From assembly GCA_001899715.1 (NCBI GenBank), contig MKWI01000029.1, forward strand, positions 62,001 through 126,000: a DNA stretch of 64,000 nucleotides. Reading direction: 5' to 3'. Positions 11,008 to 19,598 of this stretch are shown here, piece after piece (position 1 is the stretch's first letter; the number at the start of each line of letters is the position of its first letter). Made by a program: the position numbers and the translations under genes. The notes under the pieces were generated by a model. It did no database searches and had not been told where the DNA came from. It saw only the letters and a program-made list of their open reading frames with translations. This DNA is from Sphingobium sp. 66-54. GTDB lineage: Bacteria > Pseudomonadota > Alphaproteobacteria > Sphingomonadales > Sphingomonadaceae.

Positions 11008-11526
11008 TCAGGCACGCTTGCGCCGCGCCGCGATCATCGTGCCCGCGACCACAAGCGAGGGCAGCCAGATCAGCAGCAGTTCGGAGCGGACCGTCTCCAG
11101 CCCCCGTTCGGTGAAGAAGCGCAGCCCGATCGGCGAGACGCGGATCGGCTGCCAAGGCAGGAACCAGCGCGTCCCATCGACCGGCCAGAGCAGCATTACG
11201 CCCTGCCCGCCATCGGTCAGCATATCCAGCAGCACATGCGACGCCATGCTGGCGAACAGGAACAGGAAGGCGCGGGGACTGCGCGCCCGCGCCCAGACCA
11301 GCGCCACCAGCGCGGACGCGACCAGCGCGAACGCCAGCGAGTGCGATACGCCCCGGTGCCCCCACGCGCTCGCATAGCCAAGCCCGAAGCGGAAGCCGAT
11401 CACGTCGAGGTCCGGCAGCACCGCCAGCGCCGCCCCGGCCACCGCCAGCGGCACCGGAACGCGCTTGCGCCCCAACGCGGCGGCAGCGGCCAGCGGCAAC
11501 AGGGCATGGCTGAAAACGGTCGGCAT
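11008..11526 (-). CDS. DUF457 (YdjM-like) membrane-bound metal-dependent hydrolase
   Basis: The 172 residues begin MPTVFSHALLPLAAAAALG and contain the family's conserved histidine/aspartate set: FSH, LPDLDVI, GHRGVSHSL and the later SHVLLDMLTDGGQG. The pattern resembles a membrane-embedded metal site. Four to five hydrophobic helices are seen, and a basic tail (AARRKRA) ends the chain. The ATG at 11526 was preferred over 11544 because AAGGA lies 7 bases upstream of it. Function is not established; the E. coli relative YdjM is LexA-regulated. Confidence 0.85.
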   Translation of the reverse strand: MPTVFSHALLPLAAAAALGRKRVPVPLAVAGAALAVLPDLDVIGFRFGLGYASAWGHRGVSHSLAFALVASALVALVWARARSPRAFLFLFASMASHVLLDMLTDGGQGVMLLWPVDGTRWFLPWQPIRVSPIGLRFFTERGLETVRSELLLIWLPSLVVAGTMIAARRKRA

Positions 11527-11623
11527 CGCCCATCCTTGTGCCACGCCCGATCAGCGAGGCAAGGCCGGATCCCTCATCGCGACCACGCAGGGCCTTCCGG
11601 GTATCAAGCCCGGACGGCAGCCC

Positions 11624-12022
11624 TTAATAGCCGATGGTCAGCCCGGCCCCGACATATTTCGGCCCGACATTGCCCTTGATCGCCACCTTGGGCAGCAGCG
11701 GCATCGCGACCGTCGCATAAGGCCGCGGATCGTCTCCGCTCAACCGCAGGCCCAGCCCGATGCGCAAGGAGGCCGGCACCTGATAGGTCGCTTCGATCCG
11801 GCCATAGAGCGCCGTATCGCCATCCCGGAAATAGAGACCGGCGCCGGGCGTCAGGCTGAAACCCGCGAAGCCCAGCGAATAGCCGGCGCCCAGCTCGGCA
11901 CCCCAATTGCCGTTGGCGCGCACATAATTGCCCTCCGCGCCGAGGCCCTCCGCCTGCGCCGGGGCCACGACAAGCCCCAGCAGAAGGGCAGCCGCGCAGG
12001 CCGCTGCGATGCGCTGTTTCAT
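11624..12022 (-). CDS. Small outer-membrane beta-barrel-like protein
   Basis: From the ATG at 12022 the product has a clear signal peptide (MKQRIAAACAAALLLGLVVA, cleavage after PAQA). The mature ~110 residues alternate polar and hydrophobic residues (YVRANGNWGAELGAGYSLG, GAGLYFRDGDTALYGRIEAT) and end in an aromatic residue (LTIGY), as in outer-membrane barrels. GTGGAG directly abuts the start. No named family is recognised. The barrel would be small, about 8 strands. Confidence 0.72.
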   Translation of the reverse strand: MKQRIAAACAAALLLGLVVAPAQAEGLGAEGNYVRANGNWGAELGAGYSLGFAGFSLTPGAGLYFRDGDTALYGRIEATYQVPASLRIGLGLRLSGDDPRPYATVAMPLLPKVAIKGNVGPKYVGAGLTIGY

Positions 12023-12129
12023 CTCCACGTCACTCCCGATCGGTCCATGCAAGGCGGCTATGCGGCCGCCGGTGCTCCATCAAGCCCAGGACGGGTGAAC
12101 CGAGTCTGACCCGTGACGGAGCGCCCTTT

Positions 12130-13260
12130 TCAACCCCGCGCCGCGAACCACGGGATCAGCCGCGCGATCGCCTCCTCGATCAGCGGCGTCGAGATGGCGA
12201 AGCTGAAGCGGATGAAGCGGCGGCCCTCAACGGGGTCGAAATCCAGCCCCGGTGCGGTCGCCACGCCGGTGTCGCGCAGCAGCCGCTCGCAAAAGCCGAG
12301 GCTGTCGTTCGTCAGATGGCCGATATCGGCATAGATGTAGAAGGCCCCGTCCGGCGGAGCGATCCGCCGCAGCCCCATGGCGGGCAGCGCGTCGAGCAGG
12401 AGGTCGCGGTTGCGCGCATAGGTGCGAACATGGCCGTCCAGCTCCTCGCCGCAATCGAAAGCAGCGAGCGCGGCATGCTGTGCCAGCGAGGGCGGTGTCA
12501 GGAACAGATTGCCCATCCGTGCCCGCGCCGGCCCGATCAGATCCGGCGGCACCACCGCCCAGCCCAGCCGCCAGCCGGCCATGCTGTAATATTTGGAGAA
12601 GCTGTTGACGATGACGGCGTCCGCCTCATGCTCCAGCATCGAGCTGGCCGGCGCCCCGTAGCTGAGGCCGTGATAGATCTCGTCGGAAACGATGCGGATG
12701 CCGCGCTCCCGGCAGACGGCGGCGATGGCGGCCATCTCCTCGCGCGCGATGATGGTGCCGGTCGGGTTGGCCGGACTGGCGACGATCACGCCCTGCGGTG
12801 CCGGGTCCAGCGCGGCGATGGCGCTGGCGCCGATCTGGAAGCGCTCCGCCGGCCCGCACTCCAGCTCGGCCGGCTCCAAATACAGCGTCCGCAGCGTGTT
12901 GCGATAGGCCACATAGCCCGGCCGGGCGAGCGCCACGCGCGCGCCGGGCGCGAACAGCGAGGAAAGCGCCAGTACCAGCGCCGGCGAGGCACCGCAGGTC
13001 AGCAGCACCCGTTCCGGATCGACCGCCACGCCATAAGCCTCGCCATAATGCCGCGCGATCCGCGCCTTGAGCGCGCTGCTCTCCCAATAGCCCATCGGGT
13101 CCTTATCGAGCACGCGATGCGCCGCCGCGATGGCCAGTGCCGGCGCCCCGGTGGAGGGCTGCCCGAACTCCATATGGATGACCTCCCGCCCCTCGGCGGC
13201 AAGCGTGTGTGCCAGCCGGCTGATGGCGATGGCGTGGAAGGGCGCGACGGCGGCAATCAT
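12130..13260 (-). CDS. PLP-dependent aminotransferase, class I/II
   Basis: The enzyme transfers amino groups between an amino acid and a 2-oxo acid with pyridoxal phosphate. Its 376 residues show the aspartate-aminotransferase fold: HMEFGQPSTGAP near the N-terminus, ASPANPTGTII, IVSDEIYHGLSYG, and NSFSKYYSMAGWRLGW, where the lysine of SFSK forms the Schiff base. IRFSFA near the C-terminus contains the arginine that binds the substrate carboxylate. Substrate specificity is not evident. It is divergent from the cytochrome gene at 13398. Confidence 0.9.
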   Translation of the reverse strand: MIAAVAPFHAIAISRLAHTLAAEGREVIHMEFGQPSTGAPALAIAAAHRVLDKDPMGYWESSALKARIARHYGEAYGVAVDPERVLLTCGASPALVLALSSLFAPGARVALARPGYVAYRNTLRTLYLEPAELECGPAERFQIGASAIAALDPAPQGVIVASPANPTGTIIAREEMAAIAAVCRERGIRIVSDEIYHGLSYGAPASSMLEHEADAVIVNSFSKYYSMAGWRLGWAVVPPDLIGPARARMGNLFLTPPSLAQHAALAAFDCGEELDGHVRTYARNRDLLLDALPAMGLRRIAPPDGAFYIYADIGHLTNDSLGFCERLLRDTGVATAPGLDFDPVEGRRFIRFSFAISTPLIEEAIARLIPWFAARG

Positions 13261-13397
13261 CCCGCCCTGCTAGGCCAGCGAGGCGCGCGGGACAATGCCG
13301 GCCTCATCGGGACGAACATGACCAAAATTTAATGTGCCGCCGCGCGCCAGAGCCCTATCCTGCCAATCCCAGCGACAAGCCCATGGAGATCATAGCA

Positions 13398-14003
13398 ATG
13401 GTGAGGATCGGCTCCGGAGTCACGGCCGCCATGGCCTTGCTGCTGCTCGCCGGCTGCAACAAGCGGGAAACCGCGCCGACGATCAACAGCAGCATGACCG
13501 AGGTGATGGAGCCCACCGCGCAGACCATCTGGGACATCATGAGCAGCGCCTACAACGACAAGGGCGACGGCCTCGACGCCGCCAAGCTCACCGCTGCGGA
13601 CTGGAAGGCGCTCGACAAAGCCAGCCGCACTCTCAAGGCGCGCGCCGACATGCTGGCGCTGGCCGATCATCTCGTCGTGGCGGCCGACAACCAGCCCATC
13701 CTCGGCTCGCAGGCAGTCGGCACGAGGGGCGAAATCGGCGCCGCGTGGGACGCGGTAAGCGCCCGCGAGATCCAGAGCCGGATCGACGCCAAGCCCGCCC
13801 TGTTCGCCCAAAAGGCCCGCGCGCTTGCCGATGCGGCCGCGCAGATCACCCAGGCGGCCGACGCGAAGAACACCGCTCGCTTCTATGCCGTCGCCAGCGG
13901 CCTCGATGAAGTCTGCGATTCCTGCCATGAACCCTTCTGGGGCACGGATGAGCCGCCACCCTATCCGCAGGGCAAGAGCGCAACGGCCTCTCCGGCCATT
14001 TGA
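13398..14003 (+). CDS. Cytochrome c'-like lipoprotein
   Basis: The 201-residue product starts MVRIGSGVTAAMALLLLAGC, with lipobox LLAGC and acylated cysteine at residue 20. After a helical region it carries one haem c site, CDSCH, near the C-terminus (about residue 176), followed by EPFWGTDEPPPYP. A single C-terminal CxxCH after a helical bundle is the cytochrome c' / c556 pattern, so it is probably a periplasmic, membrane-anchored electron-transfer or gas-binding protein. I chose the ATG at 13398 because GGAG lies 8 bases before it. Confidence 0.82.
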   Translation: MVRIGSGVTAAMALLLLAGCNKRETAPTINSSMTEVMEPTAQTIWDIMSSAYNDKGDGLDAAKLTAADWKALDKASRTLKARADMLALADHLVVAADNQPILGSQAVGTRGEIGAAWDAVSAREIQSRIDAKPALFAQKARALADAAAQITQAADAKNTARFYAVASGLDEVCDSCHEPFWGTDEPPPYPQGKSATASPAI

Positions 14004-14451
14004 AGGCTCCGGCTCTTCCAGCAAAGGCGGGCGAGAAATGCCCCGATGCGCGGCAGGTCGGGCGGACGCCGGAAAGCACGACAGCACCAAGGCCGGCGAT
14101 CAATTCGGTCGCGATCCTCACGGGCCGGTCCCGCGCTCCGCGCCCGTCCGTCCATCCTGCGCTGGGGCCGCCGTTGCCTCGCCTGTCTTATCGGCGAAAT
14201 CCAGCGCAATTCCTTCGCATCGATTTGCCCAACCAGGGCCAACTATGCCATGCATTTTCTGAATGGGGTGGCTTCCATTCTGTAATAGACAATCCCTGCC
14301 TCCCTCACCAAGTTCGCTCGATAGAGACCCGCTCAGGAACGGTCTTGCACGCATGGCCTGCTCGCGTGGCGTCCGCCACGGGCCGCAGGCTGGCGGATTC
14401 TGCCCAATACCCTGAGTCAAAAACCATCCATCGGAGGTCAGGAAAGCACCT
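14004..14451. other. Intergenic stretch without a recognised gene
   Basis: About 450 bases between the cytochrome and the broken dioxygenase. Short open frames on both strands have no recognised motif and no ribosome-binding site. The last ~60 bases should carry the promoter of the dioxygenase; GGAGGTCAGG lies before its start at 14452. Confidence 0.5.
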
Positions 14452-14985
14452 GATGGCGCATATCGTTATGGGAGTAGGAACGTCGCACACACCCATGCTC
14501 ACGCTGGGGAGTGACGAGTGGGTGCATCGGGCGGCCGATGACCTCAAGAACCAGAAGCTCAACCAGTCCGATGGCACCTGGATCAGCTATGATGCCCTGC
14601 TGGCCAAGGTCGGGCCTGCTTATGCCGACCAGGTGACGCCCGAAGCGCTCGCCGCCCTCGGCGACCAATGCCAGCAGGCGCTCGATCGGCTGAAAGCGGA
14701 GATAGCGGCCGCCGCGCCCGACCTCATCCTGATTGTCGGCGACGACCAGTCGGAGCTGTTCGGCCCGGAGAATATGCCCGTCCTCTCCGTCTATTATGGC
14801 GAAGAGGTCGTCACCCATGATCGCTGGGGCGATGACAGCTACCCCGATTGGGCGCGGCGCATGGGCCGGGCCTATGCGATGGACGCGGTCTACAGCTTTC
14901 CGGGCGCGCCGGCCTTTGCGCTGGAGTTGATCGAAGGGCTCGTCGAGCGGGGTATCGACGTTTCCACCGCCGCACGGGTGGACGA
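14452..14985 (+). pseudogene. Class III extradiol dioxygenase (LigB-type), truncated
   Basis: The N-terminal ~175 residues match the catalytic subunit of extradiol ring-cleavage dioxygenases related to protocatechuate 4,5-dioxygenase. MAHIVMGVGTSHTPML holds the iron-ligand histidine, and DLILIVGDDQSELF is the conserved central strand. The match runs through GLVERGIDVSTAAR near 14980. Then the frame loses all similarity and ends in unrelated arginine/serine-rich residues, while the next frame reads as a TonB-receptor tail. The second half of the enzyme, including the catalytic histidine region, is absent. The gene is broken by a deletion with a junction near 14965-14992. Confidence 0.8.
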
Positions 14986-14991
14986 CCGGGC

Positions 14992-15255
14992 GTGCTCAGC
15001 TACTCGCCGGACGTGTTCAAGACCCCGTCGATGGACAATGTGACCGCTCGCCTCGGCGTCTCCAACGGCACGTTTGACATCTCGCTGTTCGTCGACAATC
15101 TGTTCGGCAACAAGACGTTGAGGCCGAACGATCTGGTTGGGCGCACATCGTGTCACAACACCGACTGCTCGATCTACGGAACCTATTATCCGCTCGTCCA
15201 CGGGACGACCATGCGGCCGCTCACCATCGGCCTCACGGTCCAGGCGCGCTATTGA
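14992..15255 (+). pseudogene. TonB-dependent receptor, C-terminal fragment
   Basis: From 14992 the frame reads VLSYSPDVFKTPSMDNVTA and continues as the last two or three beta-strands of a TonB receptor barrel: FDISLFVDNLFGNKT, then a long loop, and the closing strand MRPLTIGLTVQARY with the usual aromatic last residue. The plug and nearly all of the barrel are missing. The start is inside the deletion junction with the truncated dioxygenase. It ends 13 bases before the TfdA-like gene, so the original order was probably receptor followed by that oxygenase. Confidence 0.8.
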
Positions 15256-15268
15256 ACGGGAGCTGTCA

Positions 15269-16195
15269 ATGTCGTTGCAGATCAGGAAGATCACCCCGCA
15301 TTTCGGTGCGGAGATCACGGGCGTCGACCTCACCCAGCCGCTCAGCCCGGAGATGGAGGCGGATATCGTCTCGGCGATGGGCGACTACGGGGTCTGCGTC
15401 TATCCGCAAACCGGGCTCGACGATGCCGCGCACATCTGGTTCAGCCGCATGTTCGGCAACCTCTGGACGGTATCGGGGATAGGCACCCGCAAGTCGCGCT
15501 TCGCCTTCCCGCACCTGTTCGAAGCGGGCAACCTCAATCCGGACGGGTCGATCAGCGCGGACGAAACGGCGCGCGCCCGCCGCAAGGGAGACCGACTCTG
15601 GCATACGGATTCGTCGTTCACCAAAGAACGGACAACCTATTCGCTGCTGCTCGCCCATGAGGTGCCGGAGGAAGGCGGCGAGACCTTCTTCGCCGACATG
15701 CGCGGCGCCTACGATGCGCTCCCCCAGGAAATGAAGGACCGCATCGAGACTCTGGAAGCCGAGCACAGCTACCAATATTCGCGGATGCTGGCCGGCTTTC
15801 CGATTACCGAGGAGGAGGTGGAGCGCATGCCGACCGCGCGCCATCCGCTGGTCCACATTCATCCGGGGTCCGGCCGCAAGAGCCTCTACATCGCCGCCCA
15901 TGCCCTGCGCATCGTCGGCATGGAGAAGGAAGAGGGGCGCGCCCTCATCAAGGAATTGCTGGCGTTCGCCACGCAGCCGCAATTCACCTTCGGGCACAAG
16001 TGGCAGGCGGGCGATCTGGTGATCTGGGACAATTTCTGCACCATGCACCGGGGCGGAGAATATGACGACGTGAACCACCGCCGCGACATGCGCCGCACGA
16101 CCGTGATGGCCTATCCGCCGCCGCCGGTGGTCATGGACCCGCGCTTCTCCGACCGTTTCGACCCGTCCCGTTTCGAAGCCATGGTTCATGACTGA
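15269..16195 (+). CDS. TauD/TfdA-family 2-oxoglutarate-dependent dioxygenase
   Basis: This non-haem iron(II) enzyme couples 2-oxoglutarate decarboxylation to oxidation of an organic acid. The 308 residues contain the iron-binding triad: H112 and D114 in WHTDSSF and H260 in NFCTMHRGGEY, with the 2-oxoglutarate-binding arginine in RRDMRRTTV. WHTDSSF and the overall length resemble TfdA (2,4-dichlorophenoxyacetate dioxygenase) and the phenoxypropionate dioxygenases of sphingomonads more than taurine dioxygenase, but the substrate is not proven. GGGAG precedes the ATG at 15269. It is followed by an MFS transporter, a likely uptake partner. Confidence 0.9.
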   Translation: MSLQIRKITPHFGAEITGVDLTQPLSPEMEADIVSAMGDYGVCVYPQTGLDDAAHIWFSRMFGNLWTVSGIGTRKSRFAFPHLFEAGNLNPDGSISADETARARRKGDRLWHTDSSFTKERTTYSLLLAHEVPEEGGETFFADMRGAYDALPQEMKDRIETLEAEHSYQYSRMLAGFPITEEEVERMPTARHPLVHIHPGSGRKSLYIAAHALRIVGMEKEEGRALIKELLAFATQPQFTFGHKWQAGDLVIWDNFCTMHRGGEYDDVNHRRDMRRTTVMAYPPPPVVMDPRFSDRFDPSRFEAMVHD

Positions 16196-16269
16196 GCCCG
16201 ATCCGTCGGCATCATGCCTGCGCGCCGCATCGAAGGCGCCCCTGTTTCGATCCAGTGAAGGATGCCCGC

Positions 16270-17673
16270 ATGCGCGCCGTCGACCCTCCCGCTGACGGCG
16301 CGATGGGCGCGGCATCGGCGGAAACCCCGCCGCCCGCAAGCCAGACCACCGCGCACGGCCCCGCCTGGGCATCGCCCCGGACGGCGTGGTTCACCTTGTC
16401 GATGATCGGCGCGGTGACGGTGTTCGGCCAGATGGATCGGGCGATCTTCTATCTGCTGGTCAGTTCCATCAAACGCGACCTCGCCTTCACCGACACGCAG
16501 ATGAGCCTGCTGATGGGCGTCGCCTATTCGGGCGCCTACTTCCTGTTCGGCCTGCCCATTGCGCGGCTGACCGATGTCGCGACGCGCAAATATATCCTGC
16601 CCTGCGCGCTTGCCGCCTGGAGCCTCGGCACGACCTTCTGCGCGCTGTCCGGCAATTTCTGGCAACTCTTCATCGCACGCTCCATCGTGGGCGGCGGCGA
16701 ATCCGTGAAGGGCCCATGCTCGGTCTCGCTGATTTCGGACCTGTTCCCGCGCGACAAGTTGCCGCGCGCCTACGCCGCCTATAATTTCAGCATCCGCTTC
16801 GGCGAGGCGCTGGCGCTCATCCTCGGCGGCCTGCTGATCGGTTATTTCGCCTCTCTGGGCACGGTGCATGTGCCGGTCCTCGGCGATTTGCGGGATTGGC
16901 ATCTGGTGTTCCTGATCTTCGGCCTGCCGGGCGTATTCCTGGCCGTGATCTTCGTCGCGACCGTCAAGGAGCCCGCGCGGCACGGCCGCAAGGTCAAGGG
17001 GTCGGTGCCGCTGCGTGACGTGTTCAACTTCCTGTTCCGCAGCAAGGCGCGGGCGGTGCTGATCCCGATCCTGCTCGCCGCCGCCGTGAACAATATCGAG
17101 ATGGTGGGCGTCGGCTCGTGGCGGCCGGTGTTCTACGAGCGCACCTACGGCTGGACGCCGGCGCAGTTCGCCCCGATCATGGGCATCGCCAACATGATTA
17201 TCACGCCGATCGCCCTCGTGGCCGGCGCGTTCCTCTCGGAGCGGCTGGCCCGGCTCGGCCACGCGGATGCCAATATGCGCATCGTGCTCTGGGCCAATAT
17301 CGGTTCGATCCCGCTGGGTATCGTCAGTCCCCTGATGCCGACGTTCGAGCTGTCGCTCGCCGTGAGCCTGATGAGCACCTTCCTGGTCATTGCCAGCGCG
17401 CCGTCCCTGCTCGCAGCCATGCAGGTGGTGACGCCCAACGAACTGCGGGGCCAGGTCAATGCGCTCTATCTGTTCACGCTGAGCGTTCTGGGGCAGGGCC
17501 TGGGGCCGACGGGGGTCGCCCTGTTGACCGACTATGTCTTCCAGGCGGAAGCCGACTTGCGCTACGCCATGGTCACGGTCGCGGCGGTGGCGGGACCGAT
17601 CGCGCTGGCGCTGACCTGGATCGCGGTCAAACCCTATGGCCGGGCTTATAAGGAGTCCTCTGAAGCGGGGTGA
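16270..17673 (+). CDS. MFS transporter, probably for an organic acid
   Basis: The 467-residue protein has about 12 hydrophobic helices typical of the major facilitator superfamily. The first helix (TLSMIGAVTVFGQMDRAIFY) has the aspartate-in-helix-1 of anion/organic-acid symporters. The helix 2-3 loop GLPIARLTDVATRK is the degenerate MFS signature, and RSIVGGGESVKGPCSVSLIS lies in the first half. A hydrophilic proline-rich N-terminal tail of about 40 residues precedes helix 1. The start at 16270 follows AAGGA by 7 bases. Together with the TfdA-like gene it probably imports that enzyme's substrate; this is inference from context. Confidence 0.88.
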   Translation: MRAVDPPADGAMGAASAETPPPASQTTAHGPAWASPRTAWFTLSMIGAVTVFGQMDRAIFYLLVSSIKRDLAFTDTQMSLLMGVAYSGAYFLFGLPIARLTDVATRKYILPCALAAWSLGTTFCALSGNFWQLFIARSIVGGGESVKGPCSVSLISDLFPRDKLPRAYAAYNFSIRFGEALALILGGLLIGYFASLGTVHVPVLGDLRDWHLVFLIFGLPGVFLAVIFVATVKEPARHGRKVKGSVPLRDVFNFLFRSKARAVLIPILLAAAVNNIEMVGVGSWRPVFYERTYGWTPAQFAPIMGIANMIITPIALVAGAFLSERLARLGHADANMRIVLWANIGSIPLGIVSPLMPTFELSLAVSLMSTFLVIASAPSLLAAMQVVTPNELRGQVNALYLFTLSVLGQGLGPTGVALLTDYVFQAEADLRYAMVTVAAVAGPIALALTWIAVKPYGRAYKESSEAG

Positions 17674-17872
17674 CGGTTCACGGCATCCAGCCGACCCGCG
17701 ACCGATGCGGCGGGTCGGCTGTTGCCGGCCGCGATATCCGGAGGAGCCCCGCCACATCGTCTCCGGGTTTCACTCCTCGCCGGGATACTCCATTCAACCC
17801 GGATTCCATTCGATCCGATTGCCTCGCGATTGATCCACCGGCTATATCCGGCAGGGGCGTCGGGGGGAAATC

Positions 17873-18325
17873 ATGCCGCAGCCGGCCGAGCTGTCAGAGC
17901 AACAGAAAAAATGTCTTCGCTTGGTCCATCAAGGACTGACTTCGAAGGAAATCGCACCGCTGCTGGAGACGACGCCTGGAGTCGTCGACAATTACATCAC
18001 GGTTGCCATGGCGAAGCTGGGCACTACGAGTCGCCGGGATGCGGCGCGCATGCTCGCGGCACGGGAAACCGACATGGTGCAGCAATTACACCTGCAACCG
18101 GGAGCCATTGCGCCTCGCGGTCCCGATGATCCAATCAGGCCCCGGATCGAGGGGCGCGCGGCACGATTGCTACGCTCGCTCGGTCTTCCGCCAATCGGGG
18201 GGCAGACGAATGACCTGAGCAAATCGCAGCGGCTATCGGCCATCGCACGGATCGCTCTGTTCTCGGCGATCATGCTCATGGCCACGGTAGCCATCGTGCA
18301 AGGTATCATCGTCCTACTCGCCTGA
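17873..18325 (+). CDS. LuxR-type HTH regulator with C-terminal membrane anchor
   Basis: The first 65 residues form a GerE/LuxR DNA-binding domain: LSEQQKKCLRLVHQGLTSKE, IAPLLETTPGVVDNYITVAM and KLGTTSRRDAARML. Usually this domain sits at the C-terminus behind a sensor domain; here it leads. A polar linker rich in Pro, Arg and Gly follows, and the last ~25 residues (IALFSAIMLMATVAIVQGII) are a single membrane helix. The layout suggests a membrane-tethered transcription regulator. It heads a run of four co-directional small genes. I recall similar HTH-plus-helix proteins in sphingomonads, without known function. Confidence 0.8.
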   Translation: MPQPAELSEQQKKCLRLVHQGLTSKEIAPLLETTPGVVDNYITVAMAKLGTTSRRDAARMLAARETDMVQQLHLQPGAIAPRGPDDPIRPRIEGRAARLLRSLGLPPIGGQTNDLSKSQRLSAIARIALFSAIMLMATVAIVQGIIVLLA

Positions 18326-18372
18326 TCCGACAGAAAAACCAGATCGAGCGCGTTTCGCGCCACGGAGGGTCT

Positions 18373-18726
18373 ATGCCTACTTTCAACCCCGCAGCCGGGC
18401 AGGTCGTTGCCGACGAGATCCGGACGACGTTCGACAGCGTGGATACGGCGGTGCATGACAGCGGCCGCCTGCTGACCACGTTCATCGAGGCCATCCGGGG
18501 ATCCGATCTGCCGCCGTCCCGCTCGCAGCACGCGCTTCGTTCGCTAGCCGCCGGCCTCGTCAAGGCCATCGACAGCCGCGCGGAGATCATCAACGCGCAA
18601 CGCGTCATGGTGTCGATCAAGGCCAACAGCAATCTCGATACCCTCGATTTCGGCTGTCTCATGGGGCCGTGGATGTCGGGCGACAGGCCAACACCCGCCA
18701 AGGCGCCGCCCATCGAGGCCGCTTGA
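18373..18726 (+). CDS. Conserved hypothetical protein next to the LuxR-TM gene
   Basis: A 117-residue soluble, helical protein (MPTFNPAAGQVVADEIRTTF at the start). It has no signal peptide, membrane helix or recognised motif; a Cys-Leu-Met-Gly-Pro stretch and a Pro-rich tail end it. GGAGG lies just before the ATG at 18373. The spacing of 47 bases after the LuxR-type gene and 31 before the next suggests one operon. Function unknown. Confidence 0.7.
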   Translation: MPTFNPAAGQVVADEIRTTFDSVDTAVHDSGRLLTTFIEAIRGSDLPPSRSQHALRSLAAGLVKAIDSRAEIINAQRVMVSIKANSNLDTLDFGCLMGPWMSGDRPTPAKAPPIEAA

Positions 18727-18757
18727 CGGGAGGCGGTGGCAATGGTCCAGCCAGTTC

Positions 18758-19174
18758 ATGATCGCGATCGCAATCAGCTTCGTCCTGCTCCTGATCCTGA
18801 GCGGTTGCTATTCGGTCGTCGCAGGCGGCAGACCGGCGCGCATTGCCTATCTGCTGATGGTGATCGCCACCGTCGCCACCCAGGTCGTGACGCTCGATAC
18901 GGATGCGCGCCTGCCCTTGCTGCTCGTCGACACGGCGCTGCTGGCGGGCCTGATCGGGATCGGCCTGTTCAGCTCCAGCTACTGGCCGCTGTGGGCAGCC
19001 GGGCTGCAAGCATCGGGCGTGGCGGCCAGCATCGCCGTGCTTCTATCCCATCAGATCGACTTCAACCTCTATCATGCCATTCTCGGCTTCTGGTCGATCC
19101 CGATCTTCGTGATGATACCGGTCGGTATCTATCTGGATCGCCGGGGCATGTGCCATGCTGAACCCCCTCGATGA
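18758..19174 (+). CDS. Four-helix integral membrane protein of unknown function
   Basis: The 138 residues contain four hydrophobic segments: IAIAISFVLLLILSGCYSVV, IAYLLMVIATVATQVVTL, LPLLLVDTALLAGLIGIGLF and a last pair around ILGFWSIPIFVMIPVGIYLD. No known family is recognised. The gene overlaps the following MarR-like gene by 20 bases in another frame, which points to coupled translation in the small-gene cluster. Confidence 0.72.
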   Translation: MIAIAISFVLLLILSGCYSVVAGGRPARIAYLLMVIATVATQVVTLDTDARLPLLLVDTALLAGLIGIGLFSSSYWPLWAAGLQASGVAASIAVLLSHQIDFNLYHAILGFWSIPIFVMIPVGIYLDRRGMCHAEPPR

Positions 19175-19598
19175 GGATGTGAGCCGCGTACGCGAGGCGC
19201 TTGCGATGTTTTCCGTACGGCTGGCCAACATGCGCACCACCGAAGAGCCGGCACCGGACATATCGGGGCGGACTCTCGCCTCGGTCGGCAACAGCTATCT
19301 CCGGATAAGGCGGCAGCGGAGCAGCCTGGTCGGGCACGAACTCACCGAACCGGCCTGGGATATCCTCCTGGACCTGTTCTCCTCTACCGCTCTGGGCCGG
19401 CGCGTTTCCGTATCGAGCGCATGCATCGCCGCCGACGTGCCGCCCACCACTGCTCTGCGCCATCTCAGATTGCTCGAAGAGAGCGGGCTGGTTTCCCGCA
19501 TGCGCGATGAAAAGGACGGGCGCCGGGTCTATATGGTACTCAGCGCGCAGGGCGAGCGGATCGCGCGGGCCTTCCTGATACGCGTGGCGAAGCTCTGA
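19155..19598 (+). CDS. Winged-helix (MarR-like) transcription regulator
   Basis: The 147-residue protein has a winged helix-turn-helix: PAWDILLDLFSSTALGRRVS, VSSACIAADVPPTTALRHLR, LLEESGLVSRMRDEKDGRRV and YMVLSAQGERIARAF. The recognition helix TTALRHLRLLEESG and the wing with DGRRV fit MarR-type regulators. The first 55 residues are less typical and may form the dimer helix. It overlaps the upstream membrane-protein gene by 20 bases. Targets are unknown. Confidence 0.8.
   Translation: MLNPLDEDVSRVREALAMFSVRLANMRTTEEPAPDISGRTLASVGNSYLRIRRQRSSLVGHELTEPAWDILLDLFSSTALGRRVSVSSACIAADVPPTTALRHLRLLEESGLVSRMRDEKDGRRVYMVLSAQGERIARAFLIRVAKL

Noticed and set aside
12316..13332. 338-codon plus-strand frame
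   Set aside because: Antisense of the aminotransferase with the PLP-lysine motif.
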